From positions 62,001 to 126,000 of the forward strand of contig NZ_JAHZPC010000005.1 of NCBI RefSeq assembly GCF_019929185.1: a stretch of DNA of 64,000 nucleotides. The letters are read 5' to 3'. Of this stretch, positions 47,140 to 57,749 are shown piece by piece. The number at the start of each line of letters is the position of its first letter. Position 1 is the first letter of the stretch. The stretch comes from Streptococcus parasanguinis. GTDB lineage: Bacteria > Bacillota > Bacilli > Lactobacillales > Streptococcaceae. Below the pieces are notes generated by a model. That model was not told the origin of the DNA. It was given only the letters and a program-made list of their open reading frames with translations, and did not search any database. The translations under genes and the position numbers were made by a program.

Positions 47140-47457
47140 CTATTTTAAGTGGCAGTATTTGTCATCCAAATATTTAATCTGATCCCAAATCTTTCGAGCC
47201 TCAGGTGGTAAGATCAATAATTGCTTGCGCAATAGGGCGGTGATTTCGAGATCCAATGATTCGATCGGAAGGGCTATGGCTACGGAACTTTTTGCCCTTT
47301 GGATCTTATTAATGCAGTGTTGGATGTGCTGGCAAGCAGTACAAGTCTGTGCTTGACGGCTTGCTGCAATCTCCTGACGCATATCAGAAAGCAGTTGCAT
47401 CAATTCAGACTTAAGGAATTCAATGGTAGTTGACTTGTCTTGAGCAAAATGAAACAT
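47140..47457 (-). CDS. Small cysteine-containing protein of unknown function
   Basis: 105 residues, mostly helical, with a central CTACQHIQHC cluster near residues 39-48 and one further Cys near the C-terminus (YCHLK). Spacing CxxC-x5-C could bind a metal or form disulfides. No membrane segment or signal peptide. GGAGGTG is well placed before the ATG. It is a single gene between two terminators. No family recognised. Confidence 0.65.
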   Translation of the reverse strand: MFHFAQDKSTTIEFLKSELMQLLSDMRQEIAASRQAQTCTACQHIQHCINKIQRAKSSVAIALPIESLDLEITALLRKQLLILPPEARKIWDQIKYLDDKYCHLK

Positions 47458-47661
47458 AAGCGCACCTCCTTTTGCTATAGTTTAATACTAATTTATTAAA
47501 AATGCAAGGGGGTAAAGTAAAAAAAATAAAATTTTTTTAGAAAAAGATACAGAAAAAGAGATGGCTCAAATTTCTCACCACTAATGACGGTTAAGATTCC
47601 TTTCTTTAAAAATGATTTTCCTCCCTTGGAACCAATTGTCCTTAAAGAGATCAGTAGCTAC

Positions 47662-47695
47662 AAAAAACTCCTGAAACACATTGGTTTCAGGAGTT
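47662..47695 (-). terminator. Intrinsic terminator of gdhA
   Basis: On the minus strand CAACTCCTGAAAC/GTTTCAGGAGTT followed by TTTTT. The rest of the 280-bp gap before the small cysteine gene shows nothing. Confidence 0.85.
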
Positions 47696-47738
47696 GAGAG
47701 GCTTTGACCCGAAGGTCTCAAAGAAAAATATCGATTGA

Positions 47739-49127
<1,389 letters not shown>

Positions 49128-49310
49128 CTAGGGGAGTGGTTTTGAGACAGTTGACAAACAATGTCACGTTTTATTACATGGATCATTATAGCAGACTTTT
49201 TTTGGCTTGTAAAGAAAAAAGTTGAATTTTCTGAAAATTTTATCGCGACTAGGAAAGTCCGAATGTTTGCAAGAATTTTTAGCTTTGTTTGTCCGGAAGC
49301 TTCCAAGTGA

Positions 49311-49319
49311 TGGTATAAT
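49311..49319 (+). promoter_or_regulatory. Extended -10 promoter for pyrDA
   Basis: TGGTATAAT, 66 bases before the start codon; no consensus -35 at normal spacing. Confidence 0.55.
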
Positions 49320-49384
49320 GAAAGAAGAAAATAGAGAGCATCCCGAACGATTCTGTTGATGGGTGTTTCAAAAAGGAGTACAAG

Positions 49385-50320
49385 ATGGTATCGACAAAAA
49401 CGCAAATTGCTGGTTTTGAATTTGACAATTGCCTGATGAATGCGGCAGGAGTGGCCTGTATGACCAAGGAAGAGTTGGAAGAAGTGAAGAATTCGGCTGC
49501 TGGGACTTTTGTGACCAAGACAGCGACCTTAGAATTCCGTGCTGGAAATCCCGAACCACGCTATCATGATGTGCCACTTGGCTCGATCAATTCGATGGGC
49601 CTTCCCAACCAAGGCTTGGATTATTATTTGGATTACCTATTAGAGTTGCAAAAAACAGATCCTGACCGGACCTTCTTCTTATCTCTTGTCGGCATGTCTC
49701 CTGAAGAGACCCATACCATCTTGAAAAAGGTGCAAGACAGCGACTTTAAAGGCTTGACAGAACTGAACCTTTCTTGCCCTAATGTCCCTGGAAAACCTCA
49801 GATTGCTTATGACTTTGATACGACCGATCGGATCTTGTCCGAGGTCTTTGCCTATTTCACAAAACCGCTTGGTATTAAATTGCCACCTTACTTTGATATT
49901 GTTCACTTCGATCAAGCAGCAGCAATCTTTAACAAATACCCGCTTAAGTTTGTCAATTGTGTCAATTCCGTAGGGAATGGTCTCTACATTGAAGATGAAT
50001 CCGTAGTAATTCGTCCGAAGAACGGCTTTGGTGGGATTGGTGGAGAGTATGTCAAACCAACTGCCCTTGCTAATGTCCATGCCTTTTATCAACGTCTGAA
50101 TCCAGAAATTCAAATTATAGGGACTGGTGGTGTCTTGACCGGTCGTGATGCCTTTGAACATATTCTATGTGGGGCTAGTATGGTGCAAATCGGAACCACG
50201 CTTCATAAAGAAGGAGTAGGAGCTTTTGAACGCATCACTGCGGAACTCAAAGCCATCATGGAAGAAAAAGGCTACCAAAGCCTGGAAGACTTCCGTGGCA
50301 AATTGCGCTACATTGACTAA
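49385..50320 (+). CDS. pyrDA: Dihydroorotate dehydrogenase, class 1A (fumarate-linked)
   Basis: A 311-residue FMN enzyme of pyrimidine synthesis. It has the FMN barrel start, [17 protein letters not shown] near residue 65, [19 protein letters not shown] near 125, the catalytic Cys in [15 protein letters not shown] near 190-200, and [17 protein letters not shown] near 245. The catalytic cysteine and short length mark class 1A, a soluble homodimer using fumarate. It stands alone, away from other pyr genes. AAAAAGGAG precedes the ATG. Confidence 0.94.
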   Translation: MVSTKTQIAGFEFDNCLMNAAGVACMTKEELEEVKNSAAGTFVTKTATLEFRAGNPEPRYHDVPLGSINSMGLPNQGLDYYLDYLLELQKTDPDRTFFLSLVGMSPEETHTILKKVQDSDFKGLTELNLSCPNVPGKPQIAYDFDTTDRILSEVFAYFTKPLGIKLPPYFDIVHFDQAAAIFNKYPLKFVNCVNSVGNGLYIEDESVVIRPKNGFGGIGGEYVKPTALANVHAFYQRLNPEIQIIGTGGVLTGRDAFEHILCGASMVQIGTTLHKEGVGAFERITAELKAIMEEKGYQSLEDFRGKLRYID

Positions 50321-50331
50321 TTTTTCGAAAA

Positions 50332-50366
50332 AAACTTCCTCAAGTGGAAACTTGGGGAAGTTTTTT
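50332..50366 (+). terminator. Intrinsic terminator of pyrDA
   Basis: AACTTCC..AAG/CTT..GGAAGTT with six Ts; repeat copy C starts three bases later. Confidence 0.85.
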
Positions 50367-50368
50367 AT

Positions 50369-50542
50369 GAGAGTGGGACAGAAATCGGTCATTCGTTAGA
50401 ATTCGATTTCGTCGTCCCACCTCCGCACAGTTGAGTAGGGCTGTAAAAGCTGATGAAATCAGCGTAGTAGACCCACTCAACCACTGCGTCTTGCTCGACA
50501 ATCTAGAAACAATTGAGAGGCTAGGACTTTTGTCCCAGCCTC
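50369..50542 (-). repeat. Second-family intergenic repeat, copy C
   Basis: Ends GAGAGTGGGACA and TGTCCCAGCCTC; interior matches copies A and B. It has AGTAGACCCACT where copy B has AGTAGAGCCCACT, a one-base deletion that breaks the reading frame seen in copies A and B, so the repeat is not coding. Confidence 0.88.
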
Positions 50543-50624
50543 ATTCTGTTCCTAGTTTTAGGAATTTTCCATTTTTATAAAGAGAAAAAGGTGTACAATG
50601 GAGGTGAAAAGGAAGGTGATTTCT

Positions 50625-50954
50625 ATGGAAGAAAGGGACGTGATTCAAGAGGCAAAAACAACGGTCAGCCTTCTTCAAATAGCCTTTTTGAAAGGATGCA
50701 CCCCCAGTCCAGATGCCCTTCGATTTCAAGAAAATCTAGATCAGATGTTGAAAGATTTACGAAAGGCTAGGCGGGTAGACAATCGCTTGTTGATCGAGTT
50801 GGAAAAGTTTTATCAGACCGCCAGTCTATTGATTGGTCTGGGCGGGCTAGCATTGAACGAAGAAGCCTTTCAAGCTTGGCGAGCTTATGATCACTGGCAT
50901 TACGAGGTAGTGAAGTCTCAGTTACAGGTCTATGGACCGACGGTGCTTTTGTAG
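50625..50954 (+). CDS. Small helical protein, faintly bacteriocin-immunity-like
   Basis: 109 residues from ATG 50625, all predicted helical (LLQIAFLKGCTPSPDALRF; LDQMLKDLRKARRVDNRLL; FYQTASLLIGLGG). Length and four-helix look resemble small bacteriocin immunity proteins, but no diagnostic motif is seen, so this is weak. A TGTACAAT extended -10 at 50591-50598 overlaps the earlier in-frame ATG 50598, which argues for the later start with AAGGAAGGTGAT in front. It is followed by a 28-codon ORF. Confidence 0.6.
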   Translation: MEERDVIQEAKTTVSLLQIAFLKGCTPSPDALRFQENLDQMLKDLRKARRVDNRLLIELEKFYQTASLLIGLGGLALNEEAFQAWRAYDHWHYEVVKSQLQVYGPTVLL

Positions 50955-51002
50955 TTGATGTGCCTGGTGCTTGTCCACAGATATTCAGAGGAGGTGTTGG
51001 TC

Positions 51003-51089
51003 ATGGTAGTCCTTCATGATTTTCTACATCAGTTAATCCTATCGTTTTGGAACTTTTATTACTCGCTCTTTTTCTTATTTGAAAAATAA
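51003..51089 (+). CDS. Candidate 28-residue hydrophobic peptide
   Basis: ATG 51003 follows a near-perfect AGGAGGTG site at 50988-50995. The 28-residue product is aromatic and hydrophobic (LHQLILSFWNFYYSLFFLF) with few charges, ending EK. It lies 48 bases after the small helical protein gene and is followed by a weak terminator hairpin. It could be a membrane peptide, leader or small toxin; there is no family match. Confidence 0.5.
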   Translation: MVVLHDFLHQLILSFWNFYYSLFFLFEK

Positions 51090-51098
51090 GAAGGATTG

Positions 51099-51130
51099 AA
51101 TCCCTTTTACATATAGTAGGAGGGATTTTT
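51099..51130 (+). terminator. Possible terminator after the 28-residue ORF
   Basis: AATCCC pairs with GGGATT across an 17-base loop, followed by TTTTT. Confidence 0.45.
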
Positions 51131-51227
51131 GATGCAGAATCCTTGAAAATCTGAGGCTCTTGGATTATGATGGAGCTAATAGATAAGAAGTGTTCCTTTT
51201 AGGGAATGCGGAAAGCGAGGAAGAAAG

Positions 51228-52163
51228 ATGGCAGAGATTTATTTAGCAGGTGGCTGTTTTTGGGGCTTGGAGGAGTATTTTTCACGGATCCCCGGTGTAG
51301 AACAGACGACGGTGGGCTATGCCAATGGCCAGGTAGAGACGACCAATTACCAACTGATCAAGGAAACGGATCATGCAGAGACTGTACAAGTTATCTACGA
51401 TCCAGACAAGATCACCCTACGAGCGATTCTGCTCTACTATTTCCGTGTGATCGATCCCTTGTCCGTTAACAAACAGGGAAATGATCGAGGCCGCCAATAT
51501 CGGACGGGTGTCTATTATACAGATGAAGGAAATCGTGAGGTGATCGCCCAAGTGTTTGCGGAAGAAGAGAAGCAACTGGGACGCAAAATCGCGGTTGAGT
51601 TGGAACCCTTGCGCCACTATATCCTAGCTGAGGACTACCACCAAGACTACCTTAAGAAGAATCCTGGGGGCTATTGCCATATCGATGTGACAGATGCTGA
51701 GCAGCCCTTGATTGATCCAGCAGCTTATCAGAAGCCAGACCAAGAAATCCTAAAGGCGAAACTGACAGTAGAGCAGTACCAAGTCACTCAAGAAAGCGCG
51801 ACGGAACGTCCTTTCCACAATGCCTATGATCAGACCTTTGAAGAGGGGATCTATGTGGATATTACGACGGGGGAGCCTCTCTTTTTTGCCAAGGATAAGT
51901 TTGCATCTGGCTGTGGATGGCCAAGTTTCTCCCGTCCCATTGCCAAAGATGTTGTCCACTATTACCAGGATCATAGCCACGGGATGGAGCGGATCGAAGT
52001 TCGTTCCCGCTCAGGCAATGCCCATCTCGGCCATATCTTCACCGATGGACCAAAAGACCAGGGTGGTCTTCGCTATTGTATCAATTCGGCCTCTCTGCGC
52101 TTTATTCCAAAAGAGGAAATGGAGCAAGAAGGCTATGATTATTTGTTAAAAGCTTTGAAATAA
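51228..52163 (+). CDS. msrAB: Peptide methionine sulfoxide reductase MsrA-MsrB fusion
   Basis: A 311-residue two-domain repair enzyme. MsrA (residues 1-155) has the catalytic [11 protein letters not shown] near residue 8 and reduces the S-epimer; MsrB (about 170-311) has [21 protein letters not shown] and the catalytic Cys in [11 protein letters not shown] near 290, reducing the R-epimer. There is no signal peptide or anchor, so this is the cytoplasmic type. AAAGATGG context and GGAAAGCGAGGAAG upstream give the ribosome-binding site. Confidence 0.96.
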   Translation: MAEIYLAGGCFWGLEEYFSRIPGVEQTTVGYANGQVETTNYQLIKETDHAETVQVIYDPDKITLRAILLYYFRVIDPLSVNKQGNDRGRQYRTGVYYTDEGNREVIAQVFAEEEKQLGRKIAVELEPLRHYILAEDYHQDYLKKNPGGYCHIDVTDAEQPLIDPAAYQKPDQEILKAKLTVEQYQVTQESATERPFHNAYDQTFEEGIYVDITTGEPLFFAKDKFASGCGWPSFSRPIAKDVVHYYQDHSHGMERIEVRSRSGNAHLGHIFTDGPKDQGGLRYCINSASLRFIPKEEMEQEGYDYLLKALK

Positions 52164-52179
52164 TAGAAAAAGCATCTTA

Positions 52180-52317
52180 GAAACTTTCCTTAGGTGAGTA
52201 CGGACGTCAGCGAACTTCATAGAAGTTCCATGACTTAGTTTTGAACCTAAGGTTTCAAAACTCCCGTGTGCCTGAAACAATTATGTTTCAGGCACTTTTC
52301 TCACAGCGGAAAGTTTC
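52180..52317 (+). repeat. 138-bp structured intergenic repeat, copy 6
   Basis: Consensus copy with third stem GTGCCTGAAAC/GTTTCAGGCAC. The first hairpin is GAACTTC/GAAGTTC around ATA. The remaining 52318-52541 shows only a possible fragment of a lost coding frame (DDLCEKVHLHYKG read at about 52372-52410) and a TATAAT-like box near 52490. Confidence 0.9.
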
Positions 52318-52541
52318 AGTAGATGCTTGCATCAGTTGAAAATCGTGATGATGTTTTCTGACAGTTTACTACGGATGATTTATGTGAAAAAGTTCATCTG
52401 CATTATAAGGGGCGGAAGACTCTTTTATATATTTTAGAAACGAAAGAAAAACTAAAATAAAGTGTTCTCAAGAAAGGTAATCTATGCTATAATAAATATC
52501 ATTTTCATGAAATTCCAAATTAAAAAAGTAGAGATGAAATT

Positions 52542-53255
52542 ATGAAATATTTGAAACATATGATTGCCTTGCTATGTTTTCACTTTATAGATATGTTTGT
52601 TGTAGTATGGATGGCAACAAATATCACAGCCTTTTTCAATGGGAGCTTTACTTTCCTATATAGTATCCAACTGGCTCTCGAATGCTTATTGATTCTTGGT
52701 ATTATCCTCTGGCTGAAACGGGAGAAAATTTTGGTCACGTTTACCGCTTCAAAATGGAAGTGGGCTTATCTGATATATTTTCTCCTTGATTTACTTTTAA
52801 GAATTATGACGATATGGATTAGTAGGGCATTTCAAAACTACATTGTACTTGTACCGAATGATTTATTACCTAGGCTACCAGATTCAGTGTTTTTGAAGGG
52901 GATTGGTATAGTAGTTTTTTTGGATTTTGCTCAATCCACCGTGATTTATCCAATTTTGGAAGAATTGACTTGTCGTGCTTACATGATGAATGTCTTTTTT
53001 AAACATAGCCACTTGCACTTAGATGTATTAGTATCAGCTCTGTTTTTTTCAGTGCTCCATCTAGTGTTTGTGTTTCGCGATCCGATCTCCTTCTTGCTTT
53101 ATTTTATCGGAGGGGTATTCTTTGCAGAAGTTTATAAAAAACATAGGGATCTGCGATTGGTTATTCTCTTGCATGCTTTTTACAATCTTTTATCTTACTG
53201 GAAACCAATTTGGATCTTCGTCTACAATTATATCTACTGGCATTTTTTGGTGTGA
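52542..53255 (+). CDS. CPBP family intramembrane metalloprotease
   Basis: A 237-residue membrane protein with about six helices. The CPBP/Abi motifs are ILEELTCRAYMMN near residue 146 (EExxxR), SALFFSVLHLVF near 170 with its His, and LVILLHAFYNLLSY near 212. In streptococci such proteins are linked to bacteriocin self-immunity or to protein processing; no bacteriocin is seen here. It is somewhat AT-rich compared with its neighbours. Confidence 0.82.
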   Translation: MKYLKHMIALLCFHFIDMFVVVWMATNITAFFNGSFTFLYSIQLALECLLILGIILWLKREKILVTFTASKWKWAYLIYFLLDLLLRIMTIWISRAFQNYIVLVPNDLLPRLPDSVFLKGIGIVVFLDFAQSTVIYPILEELTCRAYMMNVFFKHSHLHLDVLVSALFFSVLHLVFVFRDPISFLLYFIGGVFFAEVYKKHRDLRLVILLHAFYNLLSYWKPIWIFVYNYIYWHFLV

Positions 53256-53415
53256 CAAGTCTATTGTTTCAAGTAGTAAATCATTTAAAAGTTCTGTTTT
53301 GCAGAACTTTTTTTCTCCTCTTAAAAATTGTGATACAATGAATAGAAAGTATTTCAATGACAGCTCAATCTGTTGGCGGATCATTGGAGAAATCAGATAC
53401 GAAGAAGAGGTAGGA

Positions 53416-54759
53416 ATGTTAGAGAAGTGGGAGAATGTGAAAGGAACCATCAAAACGATGGGAAAAGAGCTATCGGCAGCCTTTGACTGGGTTTTTGATC
53501 GTCTCTTTTCAAGGATTCAGCTGACCAATGAGCAGTTTGTCTATGTGCTCTTGTCTGTTGTTTTCATAGTGGCCAATGCCATTTTGTGGGTGCAAAAGTT
53601 CCAAGGCTTTCCGATCACCGCAACCGAACGGCCAGAGGTTGTGTATAAGGCAAAAACACCGGCTGATCAGATTCCTCATACAGCGCGGATCATGGCGAAT
53701 GGAGACCAGCTCTACCATGATTTGCTTTATATGAGCGCGCAAAAAGAAGATGGAAGCTATGATTTTCATGAAAATTATGAGTATGTCAAACCCTGGCTAC
53801 AAAAAGCGGATCTAGCCTTGGGCGATTTTGAGGGAACCATTAACCCGAATTATTATTTGTCAGGATATCCTCTTTTTAATGCGCCGAGCGAAGTCGTACC
53901 AGCCATCAAGGATGCTGGTTATGATGTCATGGATTTGGGACATAACCATATCTTGGATTCCGGTCTAGAAGGGGTCTATTCGACAGCCAAGGCCTTTGAA
54001 GATGCAGGCATCACACCTGTCGGTGTCTACACGCATGAAAAGAGAGGCCAGGCTCCCTTGGTGATCAAGGAAGTGAATGGCATCAAGATTGCTATTCTAG
54101 CCTATGCTTACGGCTTTAATGGGATGGAAACGACGCTCACTCCAGAGGAGCAAGCAGATGTCTTGTCTGATTTGGATGAAGAGCGGATGAAGGCGGAGAT
54201 CCAAAAGGCAGAGCAAGAAGCTGATATCACTATTGTCATGCCCCAGATGGGAATCGAGTACCAGTTGGAGCCGACAGAAGAGCAAAAAGAACTCTACCAT
54301 AAGATGATTTCATGGGGAGCTGATATTGTCTTTGGCGGACATCCTCATGTTGTAGAGCCTGCTGAAGTGGTCAATAAAGATGGTCAAAACAAGCTCATCA
54401 TCTACTCGATGGGGAATTTCCTTTCTAATCAGCGTCTGGAAACCATGGGGGACGTGGAGACTGCCCAGTGGACAGAGCGAGGAATCTTGATGGATGTGAC
54501 CATCGAAAAGGTCGGCCGCAAGACAAAGATTAAGACAGCGACTGCTCATCCAACCTGGGTTAGTCGAACTCCGAAGGGGACCTATTCTCCTGAAGGCTAT
54601 GAGTTGTACAAGTACCAGACCTATATTTTGGAAGATTTTATCCAGGGTGGCAAATACCGCGACAAGCTGGATGAGGAGACCAAGGAGAGAGTGGACACGG
54701 CTTACCGAGAAATGAAGGAACATGTTCAATTGGATTGGCCTCAGAGTGGAAAGGAATAG
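53416..54759 (+). CDS. CapA family protein, membrane-anchored
   Basis: 447 residues. One membrane helix (residues 40-58, YVLLSVVFIVANAILWV) is followed by an extracellular CapA/PgsA metallophosphatase-like domain: ARIMANGDQLYHDLLY near 95, ADLALGDFEGTIN near 133, VMDLGHNHILDSG near 175 and GADIVFGGHPHVVEP near 300. Related proteins take part in poly-gamma-glutamate capsule synthesis, but no pgsB or pgsC is present, so substrate is unknown. ATG 53416 was chosen; a longer frame from 53068 overlaps the protease gene and lacks family similarity. Confidence 0.82.
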   Translation: MLEKWENVKGTIKTMGKELSAAFDWVFDRLFSRIQLTNEQFVYVLLSVVFIVANAILWVQKFQGFPITATERPEVVYKAKTPADQIPHTARIMANGDQLYHDLLYMSAQKEDGSYDFHENYEYVKPWLQKADLALGDFEGTINPNYYLSGYPLFNAPSEVVPAIKDAGYDVMDLGHNHILDSGLEGVYSTAKAFEDAGITPVGVYTHEKRGQAPLVIKEVNGIKIAILAYAYGFNGMETTLTPEEQADVLSDLDEERMKAEIQKAEQEADITIVMPQMGIEYQLEPTEEQKELYHKMISWGADIVFGGHPHVVEPAEVVNKDGQNKLIIYSMGNFLSNQRLETMGDVETAQWTERGILMDVTIEKVGRKTKIKTATAHPTWVSRTPKGTYSPEGYELYKYQTYILEDFIQGGKYRDKLDEETKERVDTAYREMKEHVQLDWPQSGKE

Positions 54760-54762
54760 AGT

Positions 54763-56427
54763 ATGGAAGGAAATGTAAACTGGCTCCCACTTTGGATTCT
54801 AGGATTGATGGTGGTGATTTGGGCAACCAAATTTCTGACGGCCATCCGTCTCAAGCAAAAGCTGAAAAAAGCTTGGGATGGAGCGCCTTTCTTTCGTAAG
54901 AAAGACACGGAAGAAAGTTTGATAGACAGTCTGGCTTATCCAGCTAAGGGAAGGACGATCGATAGCCAAGTGGATGATCAGACCTGGCATGATTTGGCTT
55001 TGGATGCGGTCTTTGATCAGCTCAATTACACCCAATCGAGCCTTGGGGCAGAAGCTCTCTATCAAAAAATGCGCCTGCTGGAATTCCAGCCTCAGGATCA
55101 ACTTCATGACTTAGAAGCCTTCTTTGAAGAGAAACCGGATTTGCGGCTCCAGGTCCAGGTCATTTTCAACCAACTGGGCAAGAAGAACCACAACATGGCG
55201 CGTAGTATTGTCGCAAATCCTGGCAAGCATTATGTAGGTTTGCCCCTCTATATAGCCTTGGCCTGTCTTCCCATCCTCTGTCTCTTTGTCATCCCCTTTG
55301 AGCCGGTTGGGGCGATTACCCTCTTGGTAATCAGTGTGGTTTTTAATATCGTCTTTTCAAGTTTGCGCAATTGGTCCAATAAAATCCGTCTGGACAATGT
55401 TAGTTATCTGGTCCGCATCTTTGCTTCGGCAGAACGCTTGAGCCATCTAGCCTTGCCACAACAAGAAGAGCTCAAGCAGGCGGTCAAACCCTTTAAGAAA
55501 ACGCGGATCCTTGCCAGTGTCTTGCAGAGTCCAACGGGGACCTCTGAGATGGAAATTATTCTCCTCTACCTCAATGTCCTCTTTTTACTCCCGCAGATCG
55601 CTCAGGTTTATATTTACAATCAGGTGAAAGCTCATCAAAAAGAGGCCCAGAAGCTTCTGGATCTGCTAGGGGAGATGGAAGTTGCTATTAGTCTCTTGCG
55701 CCATAAGCGGGATCTAGAAGTTGTCTGTCAGCCAGTCTTTACAGAGACGGGTGGAATTGAAGGTGAGACGCTCTATCATCCCTTGCTGTCCAATCCGATT
55801 GCAAATGATGTGCATTTTCAAAAAAATATGGTCATCAGTGGGGACAATGCGTCTGGGAAATCGACCTATTTGAAGACCGTCGCTATCAATGCTATTCTGG
55901 CTCAAGGGCTGGGCTTTGCTTATGGAGAAACCTTGGCCCTTCCTTACGGTCATGTCCTAACGGCTATGGATGTGAGCGATGATATTGAAGTTGGAGATAG
56001 CTACTTTATCACTGAAAGTAAAGCTATTTTGCGTATGATTCAGCACCTCAAAGAGCCAGGTTTTCACTATTTCTTTATTGACGAGCTCTTTAAGGGGACC
56101 AATACCATCGAGCGGATCGGATCAGGCCTTGGAATTGTCCGCTGGTTGGCTGCCCAAAACTGTCTCTACATGATTTCCAGCCATGATATTGAGCTGGTCG
56201 CGGCCTCCGGTGAAGTCAATGATAATTACCATTTTGATAGTCGCTATGTGGATGGCAAGATCGTCTTTGACTACCAGATCAAGCCAGGGTCAGCCGTGAC
56301 CAAGAATGCGGTCAATACCCTAGAAAGCTTACATTATCCTGAGGAGATTACGCAAACATCCAAGGACTTGATTGACCAGTATGAAGAGACGGGACACTGG
56401 TCTTTGAAAGAAATTGAAAAAGAATGA
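54763..56427 (+). CDS. Membrane-anchored MutS-like ATPase
   Basis: A 554-residue protein with an N-terminal membrane helix (about residues 6-24), two more hydrophobic helices near 165-205, a helical core, and a MutS-type ATPase domain: Walker A SGDNASGKSTYLKT near 362, Walker B FFIDELFKGTN near 437, and ISSHDIELV near 475. No mismatch-recognition or Smr domain. Homologues are often called MutS-related, but the membrane segments argue against mismatch repair. It starts 3 bases after the CapA-like gene and is cotranscribed with it and the DUF554 gene. Confidence 0.83.
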   Translation: MEGNVNWLPLWILGLMVVIWATKFLTAIRLKQKLKKAWDGAPFFRKKDTEESLIDSLAYPAKGRTIDSQVDDQTWHDLALDAVFDQLNYTQSSLGAEALYQKMRLLEFQPQDQLHDLEAFFEEKPDLRLQVQVIFNQLGKKNHNMARSIVANPGKHYVGLPLYIALACLPILCLFVIPFEPVGAITLLVISVVFNIVFSSLRNWSNKIRLDNVSYLVRIFASAERLSHLALPQQEELKQAVKPFKKTRILASVLQSPTGTSEMEIILLYLNVLFLLPQIAQVYIYNQVKAHQKEAQKLLDLLGEMEVAISLLRHKRDLEVVCQPVFTETGGIEGETLYHPLLSNPIANDVHFQKNMVISGDNASGKSTYLKTVAINAILAQGLGFAYGETLALPYGHVLTAMDVSDDIEVGDSYFITESKAILRMIQHLKEPGFHYFFIDELFKGTNTIERIGSGLGIVRWLAAQNCLYMISSHDIELVAASGEVNDNYHFDSRYVDGKIVFDYQIKPGSAVTKNAVNTLESLHYPEEITQTSKDLIDQYEETGHWSLKEIEKE

Positions 56428-56450
56428 AAAATGAACGAAGGAGTTTGTAA

Positions 56451-57167
56451 ATGATCGGTTTAGGGACCTTTTATAATGCCTTAGGAGTTGTATTTGGTGG
56501 GCTTTTAGGACTGCTCATCGGTCAACGTTTATCAGAAGATTTTCATGAGACCCTTCTGAAAGTGACAGGAGTTGCTGTTTTTGTCTTGGGCATCGCAGGG
56601 ACCTTGGAAAAGATGCTGGTGGTGCATGGAAGTCATGTGGAGAGTCACAGCAGTATGATGTTGATTCTGAGTCTAGTAATCGGGACCGTTATCGGGGAAC
56701 TCTTGAAGATTGAGGAGGGTTTTGAGCGCCTGGGAACCTGGCTAAAGGAAAAGACGGGCAATCAAGGTGATACCAGCTTTGTCGATGCCTTTATGACCAC
56801 GGCCTTGACCATTTGTATCGGGGCTATGGCGGTGGTCGGAGCTGTTCAGGATGGCTTGATAGGGGACGCCTCGACCTTGTTGGCCAAGGCTATTCTGGAT
56901 ATGGTCATTGTTCTGGTCTTGACTGTTTCGAAAGGAAAGGGTGCCATTTTTGCGGTGGTTCCACTCGTGATTTTTCAGGGGGCGATTACGCTGTTGGCCC
57001 ATTTGATCGCACCGATCATGACCCCACAAGCGCTGTCGAATCTCTCACTGGTCGGCTCCAGCCTCATTCTCTGTGTTGGGATCAACCTCATCTGGGGTAA
57101 ACGAATCAAGGTCGCTAATCTCCTGCCTGCAGTGCTGATTGCCATTATTTGGGCCTTTCTTGGTTAA
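56451..57167 (+). CDS. DUF554 family membrane protein
   Basis: 238 residues with about seven helices and the opening GLGTFYNALGVVFGGLLGLLIG, which is the typical DUF554 start. Proteins of this family are thought to be transporters but have no proved substrate. AAGGAG is 8 bases before the ATG, and the gene lies 23 bases after the MutS-like gene. A strong terminator follows. Confidence 0.86.
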   Translation: MIGLGTFYNALGVVFGGLLGLLIGQRLSEDFHETLLKVTGVAVFVLGIAGTLEKMLVVHGSHVESHSSMMLILSLVIGTVIGELLKIEEGFERLGTWLKEKTGNQGDTSFVDAFMTTALTICIGAMAVVGAVQDGLIGDASTLLAKAILDMVIVLVLTVSKGKGAIFAVVPLVIFQGAITLLAHLIAPIMTPQALSNLSLVGSSLILCVGINLIWGKRIKVANLLPAVLIAIIWAFLG

Positions 57168-57174
57168 AAAATAG

Positions 57175-57207
57175 AAGCTAACCGGTAAAGATAGGTTAGC
57201 TTTTTTT
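57175..57207 (+). terminator. Intrinsic terminator of the capA-mutS-DUF554 operon
   Basis: AAGCTAACC/GGTTAGCTT followed by TTTTT. Confidence 0.9.
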
Positions 57208-57347
57208 GAAATTCACATGAGACAAGAAATTAAAAAAATCACGGTGTCAGTGGAAATAGATTGCAGACTTTTATACATAAAACAATTTAAGAGATCTTAA
57301 AAAAATTAAAATGATATATACTATTAGGCTCATTCAAACACTCACTG

Positions 57348-57749
57348 AAACTTTCCACCGTGAGAAAAGTGCTAGAAACACGATTGTTTCTGGCACTCGG
57401 GAGTTTTGGAAGTAAAACAGTTTGGGAAACTGTTTTAGCCTGAGCCCAGAAATTCAAGAGCGAAGAGGCTCAATATGAATTGAACACGGGCTACGGATTG
57501 TGTCAAAACATAAGCTGCAATAACAATAAATCCAAGACACAGTAGCTGATTGAATTCTTCTGTCGCTTTCTAAGCTTGGAAGAATCCTAATCAGCCTTGT
57601 GGGGGCAGGACAACGAAGCAATCCCATACAGCAGTGCTTCTGTCCTGCTCCCTATTTTAACTTTATCCCCAGAGGCCCTTAGTATCTTGATTTAGTCATG
57701 GAACTTCTTCGAAGTTGGCTGACGTCCGTCCTCACCGAAGGAAAGTTTC
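57348..57749 (-). repeat. Structured repeat copy 7, interrupted by a 282-bp insertion
   Basis: Read on the minus strand, 57693-57749 and 57348-57410 are the two parts of a standard element; the second hairpin is cut. Ends are intact (GGAAAGTTTC, GAAACTTTCC). The tail beyond 57348 (TTTGAATGAGCC on the minus strand) matches copies 3 and 4. Confidence 0.85.
57411..57692. mobile_element. Unidentified 282-bp structured insertion within repeat copy 7
   Basis: It begins with AAAACAGTTT/AAACTGTTTT (57414-57436), has CTGATTgaATTCTTC/GAAGAATcctAATCAG at 57546-57594 and a long stem GGGGGCAGGACA..GAAGCA/TGCTTCTGTCCTGCTCCC at 57601-57652. No ORF of useful length. It interrupts the host repeat's second hairpin, so it arrived later. 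No transposase; a non-autonomous element is inferred. The rest of the 706-bp gap up to 57874 is repeat tail and an upstream region without a gene. Confidence 0.6.

Noticed and set aside
53068..53415. N-terminal extension of the CapA-like protein
   Set aside because: It overlaps the CPBP protease in another frame, contains unlikely low-complexity sequence, and ATG 53416 fits the membrane-anchor start.
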